In this document: positions 1 to 8,369 of the stretch, piece after piece
How positions within the stretch are numbered: the stretch's first letter is position 1
How the letters are laid out: every line of letters starts with the position of its first letter
Source: Schizochytrium sp. TIO01
Lineage: Eukaryota; Sar; Bigyra; Thraustochytrida; Thraustochytriidae
Length of the DNA: 12,500 bases
NCBI GenBank assembly: GCA_004764695.1
Contig: SMSO01000025.1
Location: 1 to 12,500 of the forward strand
Direction of reading: 5' to 3'
Notes under the pieces: model-generated
Databases searched by the model: none
What the model was told of the DNA's origin: nothing
The model's input: only the letters and a program-made list of their open reading frames with translations
Position numbers and translations under genes: made by a program

Positions 1-379
1 TCGCAGGAACCAAGAAAGTAAACTAAGAAAGGATTCGTATCTAATAATAAAGTAAATATGCTCCTCAAACTGGAAAATAAATTAAGAAAGCATATATATC
101 ATCAGTGAAATGTTAATGAATCATTACACTGTTCTAAATTATGTTTAGTTTATGTTAAGTTTTAGTACGTCCCCTCACCAAGAACCTTGCCAAAAAAAAC
201 ATTATAAATTTTGATCCTGTTGGCAGACGTCGGTAATATCTGGAAGAGAGCAGTTGCTTTTTTGCATTCTAGTCAACGGCGCTTAAGCAAAAGATAATCA
301 TTTAAAATTCGATTAGTTTATTCCAATCTAAAGTTTGCGCCAACGATATCTGGTGTTAGCAAAGGTGACAATAACTCTC
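1..379. other. AT-rich flank downstream of gene 1
   Basis: No open frame of useful length and no recognisable domain on either strand. On the minus strand there are splice-acceptor-like tracts (for example around 73-82 and 234-245). One of these could belong to a further 3' exon of gene 1 if the GTGAGT at 430-425 is a real donor, but no coding similarity is visible behind them. Confidence 0.4.
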
Positions 380-755
380 TCAGAACGAGTCGAAGATTTC
401 TATCCTGAATTTGTGCATTCCAGTACTCACGCAGCCGTTCAGCGCGGAGCAACTGCCACGCTCACGAACCTGCTGAAATGAATAAGGAAAAAATGGATCT
501 TGCCCAAGCTTTTTCAAGCAAGTTCTCACATGATCATGACATGCATCTTCATCCTGAGAACTGTAGCCAAGACACCAAGCGCAGAAGTGATGACCACAAG
601 TCTCATTACCACACCTCTACAGCACAGCAGCCGTCAAAATCGTGTACATATGCCTTACAGTTCGGACAACATGTGCTCAAGATCTTCTCTTGAATATGAA
701 GTAAATGAAGCCGTGCGTCGCGATTCTGTTCATCAGCACGTAGAAACTTGTGCTA
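380..755 (-). pseudogene. Displaced second zinc-binding segment of gene 1 (IBR/RING2-like)
   Basis: Beyond the kinase-exon frame, similarity to the second half of an algal RING-IBR-type domain continues in two steps. From 752 to 615 a shifted minus frame reads EKILSTCCPNC and then HDFDGCCAVE. At 614 one extra G moves the reading back to the original frame (613 onward), giving CGNETCGHHFCAWC, then DACHDHVRTC and a tail with DPFFP. That frame runs to TGA at 382-380. A GTGAGT at 430-425, directly after a Cys codon, could instead be a donor to an unseen exon. Cys and His spacing (CPxC, CxxxxCGHHFCxWC, HxHVxxC) fits a zinc domain of this type. Two frame changes within about 150 bp suggest decay or sequence errors. 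No ordinary intron recovers the CPNC part cleanly. Confidence 0.6.
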
Positions 756-3700
756 TACGCCTTTGGATCTCCTTCTCCGCCCAAGCTGCTGCCTTCATTT
801 TCTGCCTTCATCTTCGCAATCAACAATAGGTGATTCAAAGCAGTTGGTGCAAGACGGGTGATTTCTTGACCTGATATTCTTCCACTACATTCAGGTTTCA
901 TGCATGCCATTGTTCCATCAGCATCCACTCTTACGTTAGCAAGTGGCCGTGCCGCCGCTTCTACAGAAGATTCGATACAGTCTCGGCAAAGAAAGTCTCC
1001 CTCCTCGCAGCTCGTGCCCTCGGAAAGCAGACGCTCCTCCATGCATACTAGACATATCTTGACAGGGATCTTAGGAGCTCCAAAAGCTTCATGTTGGAGT
1101 GCTTGGCGAGCGGTTGGACGCTGGCCAGGGTCTGTTGCTGTAAGAGCATCGATAAGTTTCTGCATTGCAGCGGTTCGCTCAGTAGGATACAGCTCCTTTA
1201 AGCTGATGCCCACAGAGTACATGTCCATCGCTGTTTCAAACCTATCTACAGGCCCATTCTGCAACTCGGGGGCAACGTACCGTGGCGTTGCCTGAAGTGA
1301 TGTGTAAGTTGCAGTGTAGTCCGCAACCTTGATGCCGTCAAAGTCGCCGATCAATGGTGTCCCGTTGCTTGTGAGGAAAATGTTTTCTGGTTTGATGTCA
1401 CAATGCACAATGCCGTGGGTATGTAAATCCGCCACACCGATAAGCAGGCCCATAGCAAGTCGGTCGCGCGCTGCTTTGCCTTCGTTAGGGTGACTCTCAA
1501 TCCACCTGGCAAGGTCACCTTGCTCGTAGAAAGGCATGACGATACAGCCACGCGGTTCTCCATTAGAGGTATCCACAAAAGCGCCAGTAATACGTATCAC
1601 GTGCTGAGACACCACTTTGCCCATATTTGCAGCTTGCCTGTAAAATATTTTGTGTTGGCTCGAATGGCCGAGTTGAAATTGTTTCAAAACCATAGTTTTA
1701 CCAGCGTTGTCAAGAACCTTTTGTACTCTCTTGCCACCTCTGGAAGCAAGGGGCTCGCCAACAGGCTTGAAGTCCGAAACTGTGACATTCGTCAACCAAA
1801 GGTCAGAACATGCTACTTCAAAAACACCCTCTGCACTTACGTGAAGCCTTTCCAGCCAGGCGCTATCTTGCAGCAACTCTGGATAATGTTCCTGCGCGTG
1901 TTGCAGAGTCTCAGCAAGCTTATGACGAAAAGCTTTGCTAAGGTCGATAGGGTTGCCTTGAGAGAGAATGAGCTCTTGTTTTTTCATTCTATTTCTAAAA
2001 TATGTTCGCTCTTCCTCATCCAAGTCCTCTATTTCAAGTTCTTCTTTGGCTCTCTTCAAAATTTCTGTGGCTTTCCTCGACTTGTCAAGTTTCTGGAATA
2101 ATGCTTCAACATCTGAGACAGAAGGTTCTTTCAAACCCAGTGCTGCAAAGTCATACAGATTAAAGAGATCTGTTGGTGTGCACTTGCTTGCATCATTCAA
2201 CACTGTGCTTGCAGAGTATCCTTCAAATCGAGCGAATGTTGAACTTATCGCGCAAAGTATTTCCCACAATTGGGTACGAAGTGTATCTCCTTGTAGATCT
2301 TCGATCTCTTGCTTGAGAGCACTCTCAAGTTCAGACAACTCTGGTTCTAGCTCCATGGCCTGCTCAGGTGTCCTCAGGGCAACCGATAATCCATCACCAA
2401 GTTCTAGCTCAGACAATCGAGAGATGACGCGCTTTACAGCTTGTTGGCTTCGTTCACCAATGTTGTTGTGTTGGCCTTCTCCACTCCTCTTGTACCCTTC
2501 CACGCATTGGACAGCCTGAATAACGAGTTCTTGGCAGTGTTTGAAGTCATCAGTGCTGGTTTCTTCATCGACGGGTGCAAGGTTGATCTTTAGATCGTTT
2601 ACGAAACTTTCAAATCTCACTTTGAATTCTCGCACTGCACTCTCATCACTTTCGCAAAGGTTGGCGCGAACCCATGGGTACACAACCTGCAAAAGTGAAT
2701 ACAGGTGCCTCCGTTCGGTGTTCCGCTTTTCGATGAGGCTGGCAAAGCCATCAGCAGAGCTTGCACGAATCTGGCCTTGTAGCACGTCAAGACTCTCTTT
2801 GGAGTTCTTGATGTCAGCGAAAACCTGTCGCAACTTCACTTGGCCAAAGTAGCCCTGGATCGCCGGTCGAACGAATTCCTCAAGCAGGGCAATCCCAGTC
2901 AGCAGGGAATTTCCTCTGACCCCGCCTCGGTCCGCGCGCAAGTCCGAGACTTTCTTGGCAAGCTGCACCACATCAGCGAAACTCACGCTCGCTCCATCCG
3001 GCCGTTCTCTGAGGCGAACAAGAAGACGTAAGCAAACGAGCAAAATGATGTTAAGGCAGCAACAAAAGCAGACGCAAAAGTTAGGATACCCTCTATCTCA
3101 ATAACACAATTCGTGGAATGAATCATTACACGATCCCAAACAAAGACTGACCGCATGAACTTACCCAGATCCATCCAAAGTAGCAAGCCCGGCGCCATCA
3201 ATGCCGTCTTGTTCGTTCTTGGGCTCTGCAGAAGGCTCGCTTTCTGCAGCCTCTATGGAAGCAGAGGAATCGAGCTCTGACGAGAAATCTGCAATGTCCT
3301 CTCCAGGAGAACACACCCTTTCGAACAATTCTTTAGGAGTTCCAGAAAAATTGTCATAGCTGCATTTTGTAAATAAATGAACGAAAGAAAGAGAATAAAA
3401 GCGCTTGTTAGAAAACCGATGCACGCAACTAAAGACGGCCTTCTCACAAGTCCATATGGAGACATGGAGAGAACCAGCGAAGGCAAGGCTCTGCACATGC
3501 TGGGAATAGCAGCAGAGGGAACGGAACTTACGAGATTATAACAGAAGGACATGCTTTGTGCAGAGACTTTGCGACGGCCTTTGCGCCCTCATCGCCAATG
3601 TTGTTATTGTCAAGACTGTGAGTATAAATGAATAAGTTTGTTTTGTTGATTCGTTGTCAGGAAAGACAGGTCCAGTCAGTTGATCCTGTTTTGTTTTGTT

Positions 3701-6451
3701 TTTCCTCACAATAAAAAGCAATCAGCTCTTCTTCTTCTGCTGCTGCTGCTGCCTATCAAATTATATAGATTTCCTTCTTCTCTTTGTAAAAAAGAAAAGA
3801 CTTCTTTGCCTTTCTTTGCGTACCCAACTACGTAAACTACTTAGGTAGTCTACCAGCAGTACTACAAACACCAAGAACTAAAAAGAAAGAAAGAAAAAGC
3901 TTGGTCCTGACTATTACGATAGCTTTCCCTCGTGGATGATTCCACCAACGTACTACAATAGTTCAAGGTTCTTGCATCCCTCGAGTGCCTTTGCGACGGC
4001 CTTTGCGCCATCATCGCCAATGTTGTTGGTATGAAGACTGTGAGTATAAATGAATAAGTTTGTTTTGTTCATTCGTTGTCAGGAAAGACAGGTCCAGTCA
4101 GTTGATCCTGTTTTGTTTTGTTTTTCTTCACAATATAGCAATCAGCTCTTCTTCTTCTTCTGCTGCTGCTGCTGCTGCCTATCAAATTATATAGATTTCC
4201 TTTTGCCCTTCCTTCTTCTCTTTGTAAAAAAGAAAAGACTTCTTTGCCTTTCTAAAGTACCTAACTACGTAAACTACTTAGGTAGTGTACCAGCGGTACT
4301 ACAAACACCAAGCACTCAAAAGAAAGAAAGAAAAAGCTTGGTCCTGACTATTACGATAGCTTTCCCTCGTGGTTGATTCCACAAACGTACGACAAAGTTT
4401 GAAGGTTCTTGCATCCCTCGAGTGCCTTTGCGACGGCCTTTGCGCCCTCCGAGCCAATGTTGTTGCCCCCAAAAAAACCCCCACCAAGACTGTGAGTATA
4501 AATGAATAAGTTTGTATTGTTCATTCGTTGTCAGGAGAGACAGGTCCAGTCAGTTGATCCTGTTTTGTTTTGTTTTTCCTCACAATAAACAGCAATCAGC
4601 TCTTCTTCTTCTTCTTCTGCTGCTGCTGCTGCTGCGTATCAAATTATATAGATTTCCTTCTGCTCTTTGTAAAAAAGAAAAGACTTCTTTGCCTTTCTTT
4701 GCGTACCCAACTACGTAAACTACTTAGGTAGTGTACCAGCAGTACTACACACACCAAGCACTAAAAAGAAAGAAAGAAAAAGCTTGGTCCTGACTATTAC
4801 GATAGCTTTCCCTCGTGGTTGATTCCACAAACGTACTACAATTGTTGAAGGTTCTTGCATCCCTCGAGTGCCTTTGCGACGGCCTTTGCGCCCTCATCGC
4901 CAATGTTGTTGTCCTGAAGACTGTGAGTATAAATGAATAAGTTTGTTTTGTTCATTCGTTGTCAGGAAAGACAGGTCCAGTCAGTTGATCCTGTTTTGTT
5001 TTGTTTTTCCTCACAATAAAAAGCAATCACCTCTTCTTCTTCTTCTTCTGCTGCTGCTGCTGCTGCCTATCAAATTATATAGATTTCCTTTTGCCCTTCC
5101 TTCTTCTCTTTGTAAAAAAGAAAAGACTTCTTTGCCTTTCTAAAGTACCTAACTACGTAAACTACTTAGGTAGTGTACCAGCGGTACTACAAACACCAAG
5201 CACTCAAAAGAAAGAAAGAAAAAGCTTGGTCCTGACTATTACGATAGCTTTCCCTCGTGGTTGATTCCACAAACGTACGACAAAGTTTGAAGGTTCTTGC
5301 ATCCCTCGAGTGCCTTTGCGACGGCCTTTGCGCCCTCCGAGCCAATGTTGTTGCCCCCAAAAAAACCCCCACCAAGACTGTGAGTATAAATGAATAAGTT
5401 TGTATTGTTCATTCGTTGTCAGGAGAGACAGGTCCAGTCAGTTGATCCTGTTTTGTTTTGTTTTTCCTCACAATAAACAGCAATCAGCTCTTCTTCTTCT
5501 TCTTCTGCTGCTGCTGCTGCTGCGTATCAAATTATATAGATTTCCTTCTGCTCTTTGTAAAAAAGAAAAGACTTCTTTGCCTTTCTTTGCGTACCCAACT
5601 ACGTAAACTACTTAGGTAGTGTACCAGCAGTACTACACACACCAAGCACTAAAAAGAAAGAAAGAAAAAGCTTGGTCCTGACTATTACGATAGCTTTCCC
5701 TCGTGGTTGATTCCACAAACGTACTGTAAAGTTTGAAGGTTCTTGCATCCCTCGAGTGCCTTTGCGACGGCCTTTGCGCCCTCCGAGCCAATGTTGTTGT
5801 CCTGAAGACTGTGAGTATAAATGAATAAGTTTGTTTTGTTGATTCGTTGTCAGGAAAGACAGGTCCAGTCAGTTGATCCTGTTTTGTTTTGTTTTTCCTC
5901 ACAATAAAAAGCAATCAGCTCTTCTTCTTCTGCTGCTGCTGCTGCCTATCAAATTATATAGATTTCCTTCTTCTCTTTGTAAAAAAGAAAAGACTTCTTT
6001 GCCTTTCTTTGCGTACCCAACTACGTAAACTACTTAGGTAGTCTACCAGCAGTACTACAAACACCAAGCACTAAAAAGAAAGAAAGAAAAAGCTTGGTCC
6101 TGACTATTACGATAGCTTTCCCTCGTGGATGATTCCACAAACGTACTTTAAAGTTTGAAGGTTCTTGCATCCCTCGAGTGCCTTTGCGACGGCCTTTGCG
6201 CCCTCCGAGCCAATTTCTCCAAAAGAACTTCTGTTTCGAAGGCTGTGTTTGTTTGTTTGTTTATTTGTTGGTGAACAAGTGAGAGTAAGTATATGACTAG
6301 TTCAAAACTATTCTTCTTCTACAAAGCTGACTACTACAACACATCGACGACGCGATGCTTCCTTCTTCTGTCTCCTCCCTTCTGCATCGTGAACTTACTC
6401 TATCTCCGTCGTATCTTCTGTGATGCCCTTAATGCTTTTTGCCACAGTCAT
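380..6451 (-). CDS. Gene 1: LRR - helical region - protein kinase - RING/IBR-like protein (multi-exon)
   Basis: Ten minus-strand exons join in one frame: 6451-6399, 6242-6147, 5808-5725, 5377-5279, 4920-4837, 4489-4391, 4037-3954, 3615-3532, 3359-3165 and 3008-677 (1,069 codons plus stop). All nine introns are GT-AG and every junction is phase 2. The start ATG (6451) has an in-frame TGA 24 nt upstream and A at -3. Domains: residues 1-17 lead; seven LRRs of ribonuclease-inhibitor type to about 228; acidic linker to 292; helical region to about 700; kinase about 705-935; RING-like zinc ligands 945-1000. It is probably an intracellular receptor or signalling protein: no signal peptide or membrane segment is seen. 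Zinc-domain similarity continues past the stop to about 431 in shifted frames, so the true end is uncertain and the locus may be damaged. No orthologue name can be given. Confidence 0.8.
677..3008 (-). CDS. Gene 1 exon 10: helical region, kinase domain and RING-like zinc motif
   Basis: The last long exon carries the effector half. Residue numbers refer to the spliced protein. The helical part (about 294-700) is rich in Leu, Glu and Lys, with a likely coiled-coil stretch near 505-645. The kinase has a VLK motif (Lys735), catalytic-loop HCDIKPEN (Asp830, Lys832, Asn835), DFD in place of DFG (848-850), APE (872-874), a helix-F Asp (888) and a late RP-type Arg (923). The glycine-rich loop is degenerate. 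A RING-like set follows: Cys945, 948, 960, 967, 970, 995 and 1000, with no His at the usual place. The open frame extends upstream to a TTG at 3043, but an acceptor at 3010-3009 sets the exon start and gives a clean phase-2 join to 3165. The stop is TGA at 679-677. Confidence 0.88.
3165..3359 (-). CDS. Gene 1 exon 9: acidic linker
   Basis: A 195-nt exon of 65 codons that joins the last LRR to the helical region. The acceptor lies after ATGCAG (AG at 3361-3360) and the donor is GTAAGT at 3164. Both ends are phase 2. The peptide is rich in Ser, Glu, Asp and Ala, with few hydrophobic residues after the first 20, so it is likely a flexible hinge. The intron before it (3531-3360) is 172 nt and the one after (3164-3009) is 156 nt. 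Confidence 0.72.
3728..5944. repeat. Six intronic (CTT)n(CTG)m tracts, one per unit
   Basis: Each array intron holds a compound trinucleotide tract. On the plus strand these are: 3728-3751 (CTT3 CTG5), 4148-4177 (CTT4 CTG6), 4602-4634 (CTT5 CTG6), 5033-5065 (CTT5 CTG6), 5490-5522 (CTT5 CTG6) and 5921-5944 (CTT3 CTG5). On the transcribed strand they read (CAG)m(AAG)n. The counts group the units in the same way as the point differences do. The tracts are intronic in the proposed gene. Confidence 0.9.
3990..5760. repeat. Two-unit (888-bp) direct duplication inside the array
   Basis: Units 2+3 (3990-4872) are repeated as units 4+5 (4873-5760). From about 4148 to 4837 the sequence recurs at an offset of exactly 888 bp with no difference that I could find by reading. 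Divergence appears only before the trinucleotide tract and after the donor-side end of the exon at 4837/5725. Units 1 and 6 share their own variants (ATTCG preceded by TTGTTG, GTCTACC, GTGGATG), so the order is A-B-C-B-C-A. Confidence 0.9.
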
Positions 6452-8369
6452 CTTGTTTTGCAGCAGTGAGTGTCACCTTTAATGGATGGATTGATCAATC
6501 GCGTTGATTGGCTTTGCTTTTCTTTGTCTTCGCTTTGCTTTGGCGCTCGAAAGAGAGAGAGAGAGAGAGAGTAGTTTGAGTCTTCGCTCGCGCTGCTGAT
6601 CAGGAACGGAGACTCCTGCTCTGTCTTCTTCTTCTCTTTCTTCTTCGCAGCAAGGAAGGAGGAACGGGCGGACTACTCGCGATGCCTCGAAAGTGCCTCT
6701 GCAGACCAAGCCTCGCCCACGAGCAACGAACGCGTGGAGGGGTGTGGCGCGCGAGAGGTTGCGGGGGCGTGGGTATCGTGCGTGCGCGCTGCCTCGTGTT
6801 GCGGGTTTGCGAGGATGGCTGGCTTTGGCGAGAGTAGTAGGTTGCTGGGTATGATAGTTGGTTGTATACGTAGTAAGCGCTGCTAGTGTTTTCGAAGGTC
6901 CGTTGAGTCAATTTTTTCCTGAGAGCGCAAGGTGTGAAAATAGATTCTGCTCTTGAAGAAAGACGAGGAGGCGTTGTGCTTCTATCAAGTCACACACAAT
7001 GCAGAACGTGGTAGAAAGGTCCCTATCCATTTGTGATCGTGTATGGGTGCTATTGTTTTGGTTTGATAATATATAGCATTGAGTAGGGTTTGGTTGGTCG
7101 AGTTTCGATTGGCACGGCGTTTTGTGTAACGAGTAGTAGGCAAGAAGAGGTCCTTGTATCGGGGTCAATTTGACAGAAGAGCCAAAAACTTGTAGTCTTT
7201 TCGTTGTTTTTGGTGAGGTCTTGAAGCGACGAAAACTCGTAACTGTGTCATACAAGAAATAAATTGCTTGTCGGGAGTAGGTTTTTGTCTATCAGATAGT
7301 AATAGGTTTGTGATGCGATCTATGATAGATTATCTTGAGATCGGGAAAGCTTGGGAGAGAATGGAGAGCAAGTCGACAATTTTCGGATTTCAAAGATGTG
7401 TTGAGTTGCTTCACGGCTTCAACATGAAGAAAGCGGAGAGGCGCTTTCAAGGATCGGAGCTACTGGCGGCTGCGACCAAAGGTGTACCAGAAAGAAGGGA
7501 AGGAAATTTAAAAAAAGAGGAGAATCTTTGACCGAGAGTAGATGCCTAGTTGCCTTTCTTACAGTGCTGTCAATCCTCTTCGGGCAGGTTTATTTTCATG
7601 AAATTAATCTTTAATAATATTGTGATATCAACCGTGGAGTTGCTTTCTTTTAGTAATAGGGTTAAAAATAAAAGGAGAAAAACACATTCAACACCGGGGC
7701 TTCGCATGCGGTCCCCTATCATACTACTGACCCGGCCCTACGCGACTTTACTTCTCAGTGCGAATGAGATGAGGTGTTACCCGCGTGGTATGATCGAATG
7801 TGCTGAGGAGAGGGTGCATGATGGATTTATACTCAGTATTAGGTTGGTTGTTGTTTACTTCTATGTAGTGCAACAAGACAAGATAGTGGTAGTGGAACGT
7901 CTGGAGCAAACATCACTGCAAAAGATATTAGAGTAGAAGTTATTAACTAGTTTGGTAAAGATAGGCCTAGTAGATATTGTTAGAAAGAACTCAAGTGCAG
8001 AAAAAGAATGCAGAACCCAAGTGTCGCTGCAGAGATTGATCAAATCACTATTTACGACGGAACAGCAGGTGTGGCGCAGCAGAGAGCTGGGAGCATAAAC
8101 AACATCAGCAGCGACGAGCAACACGATTGCGAGTCGGCGACCCTTTTCTTCGCGAGCGTTGGCTTAGCAAGGATTGGCAAGAGACAAAGCTCGAACGAAC
8201 GATCGGCGAGGGAGGGCGCTCTTGAAGTGCAGTATACACAGGGAGCTTCTACTACACGCTGATCGTGTAGCGTAGAAACGGGTGGCGGGAGACTAAGTGG
8301 TGTTTTCTTAGGTTCTTCTCGGAGTCAACTGTTGAAAGTACCGTCGCCAGGCACGAACGAGGGACGAAA
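6452..8369. other. Divergent intergenic region between genes 1 and 2
   Basis: This stretch should hold the 5' leaders and promoters of both genes, which are transcribed away from each other. Several 70-130 codon open frames occur on both strands (for example 7313-7531 and 8008-8262 on plus, 6600-6911 on minus). None shows a domain, an LRR pattern or clear splice links, and I do not call them genes. The 6600-6830 and 8080-8260 parts look more GC-rich and lack introns, as leader sequence might. No TATA box can be placed with confidence. Confidence 0.4.
6552..6571. repeat. (AG)10 dinucleotide microsatellite
   Basis: A perfect 20-bp AG tract. On the minus strand it reads CT and lies about 100 bp upstream of the gene 1 start codon, so it is probably in the gene 1 promoter or 5' leader. 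Confidence 0.9.

Larger units (their letters stand above)
3568..6214 (-). repeat. Tandem array: six exon-plus-intron LRR units
   Basis: Taking the shared TTTGCGACGG as the boundary, the units are 3568-3989 (422 bp), 3990-4426 (437), 4427-4872 (446), 4873-5314 (442), 5315-5760 (446) and 5761-6182 (422), with a 32-bp partial copy to 6214. On the minus strand each period holds one LRR exon of 84 or 99 nt (acceptor TACTCACAG, donor GTACGT except the last) and one 338-358 nt intron. The encoded core is IGxEGAKAVAKALEGCKNL. Introns are almost identical between units, which points to recent duplication. Exon ends vary more than exon cores. Plus-strand reading frames here (poly-Leu stretches) are by-products of the CTT/CTG tracts. 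Confidence 0.93.

Noticed and set aside
500-829. Plus-strand 109-codon frame over the zinc-domain segment
   Set aside because: It is antisense to the conserved Cys/His coding segment and shows no domain.
3041-3043. TTG at 3043-3041 as the start of a 788-residue kinase protein
   Set aside because: TTG is not a usual eukaryotic start. The first codons lie in an intron whose acceptor at 3010-3009 gives a clean join to the upstream exon.
4299-5375. Identical 62-codon minus-strand frames at 4299-4487 and 5187-5375
   Set aside because: They read the LRR exon in the wrong frame and run on into the intron. The identity comes from the 888-bp duplication.
4050-5606. Plus-strand frames of 60-110 codons repeated through the array, some with poly-Leu or poly-Phe runs
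   Set aside because: They are translations of the CTT/CTG and T-rich intron tracts. The minus-strand LRR exons explain the conserved parts.
3568-6214. Introner-type mobile introns as the cause of near-identical introns
   Set aside because: The repeated unit includes the exon as well as the intron, so tandem duplication is enough. I see no target-site duplications or terminal inverted repeats.
6479-6911. Overlapping minus-strand frames rich in Arg, Ser and Pro upstream of gene 1
   Set aside because: Composition follows the GA/CT-rich leader, and an in-frame stop at 6475-6473 separates this region from the gene 1 start.
7268-8262. Plus-strand frames at 7268-7531, 7550-7936 and 8008-8262 as small genes
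   Set aside because: No domain, no convincing splice links and poor start context. They could be leader sequence but cannot be supported as genes.
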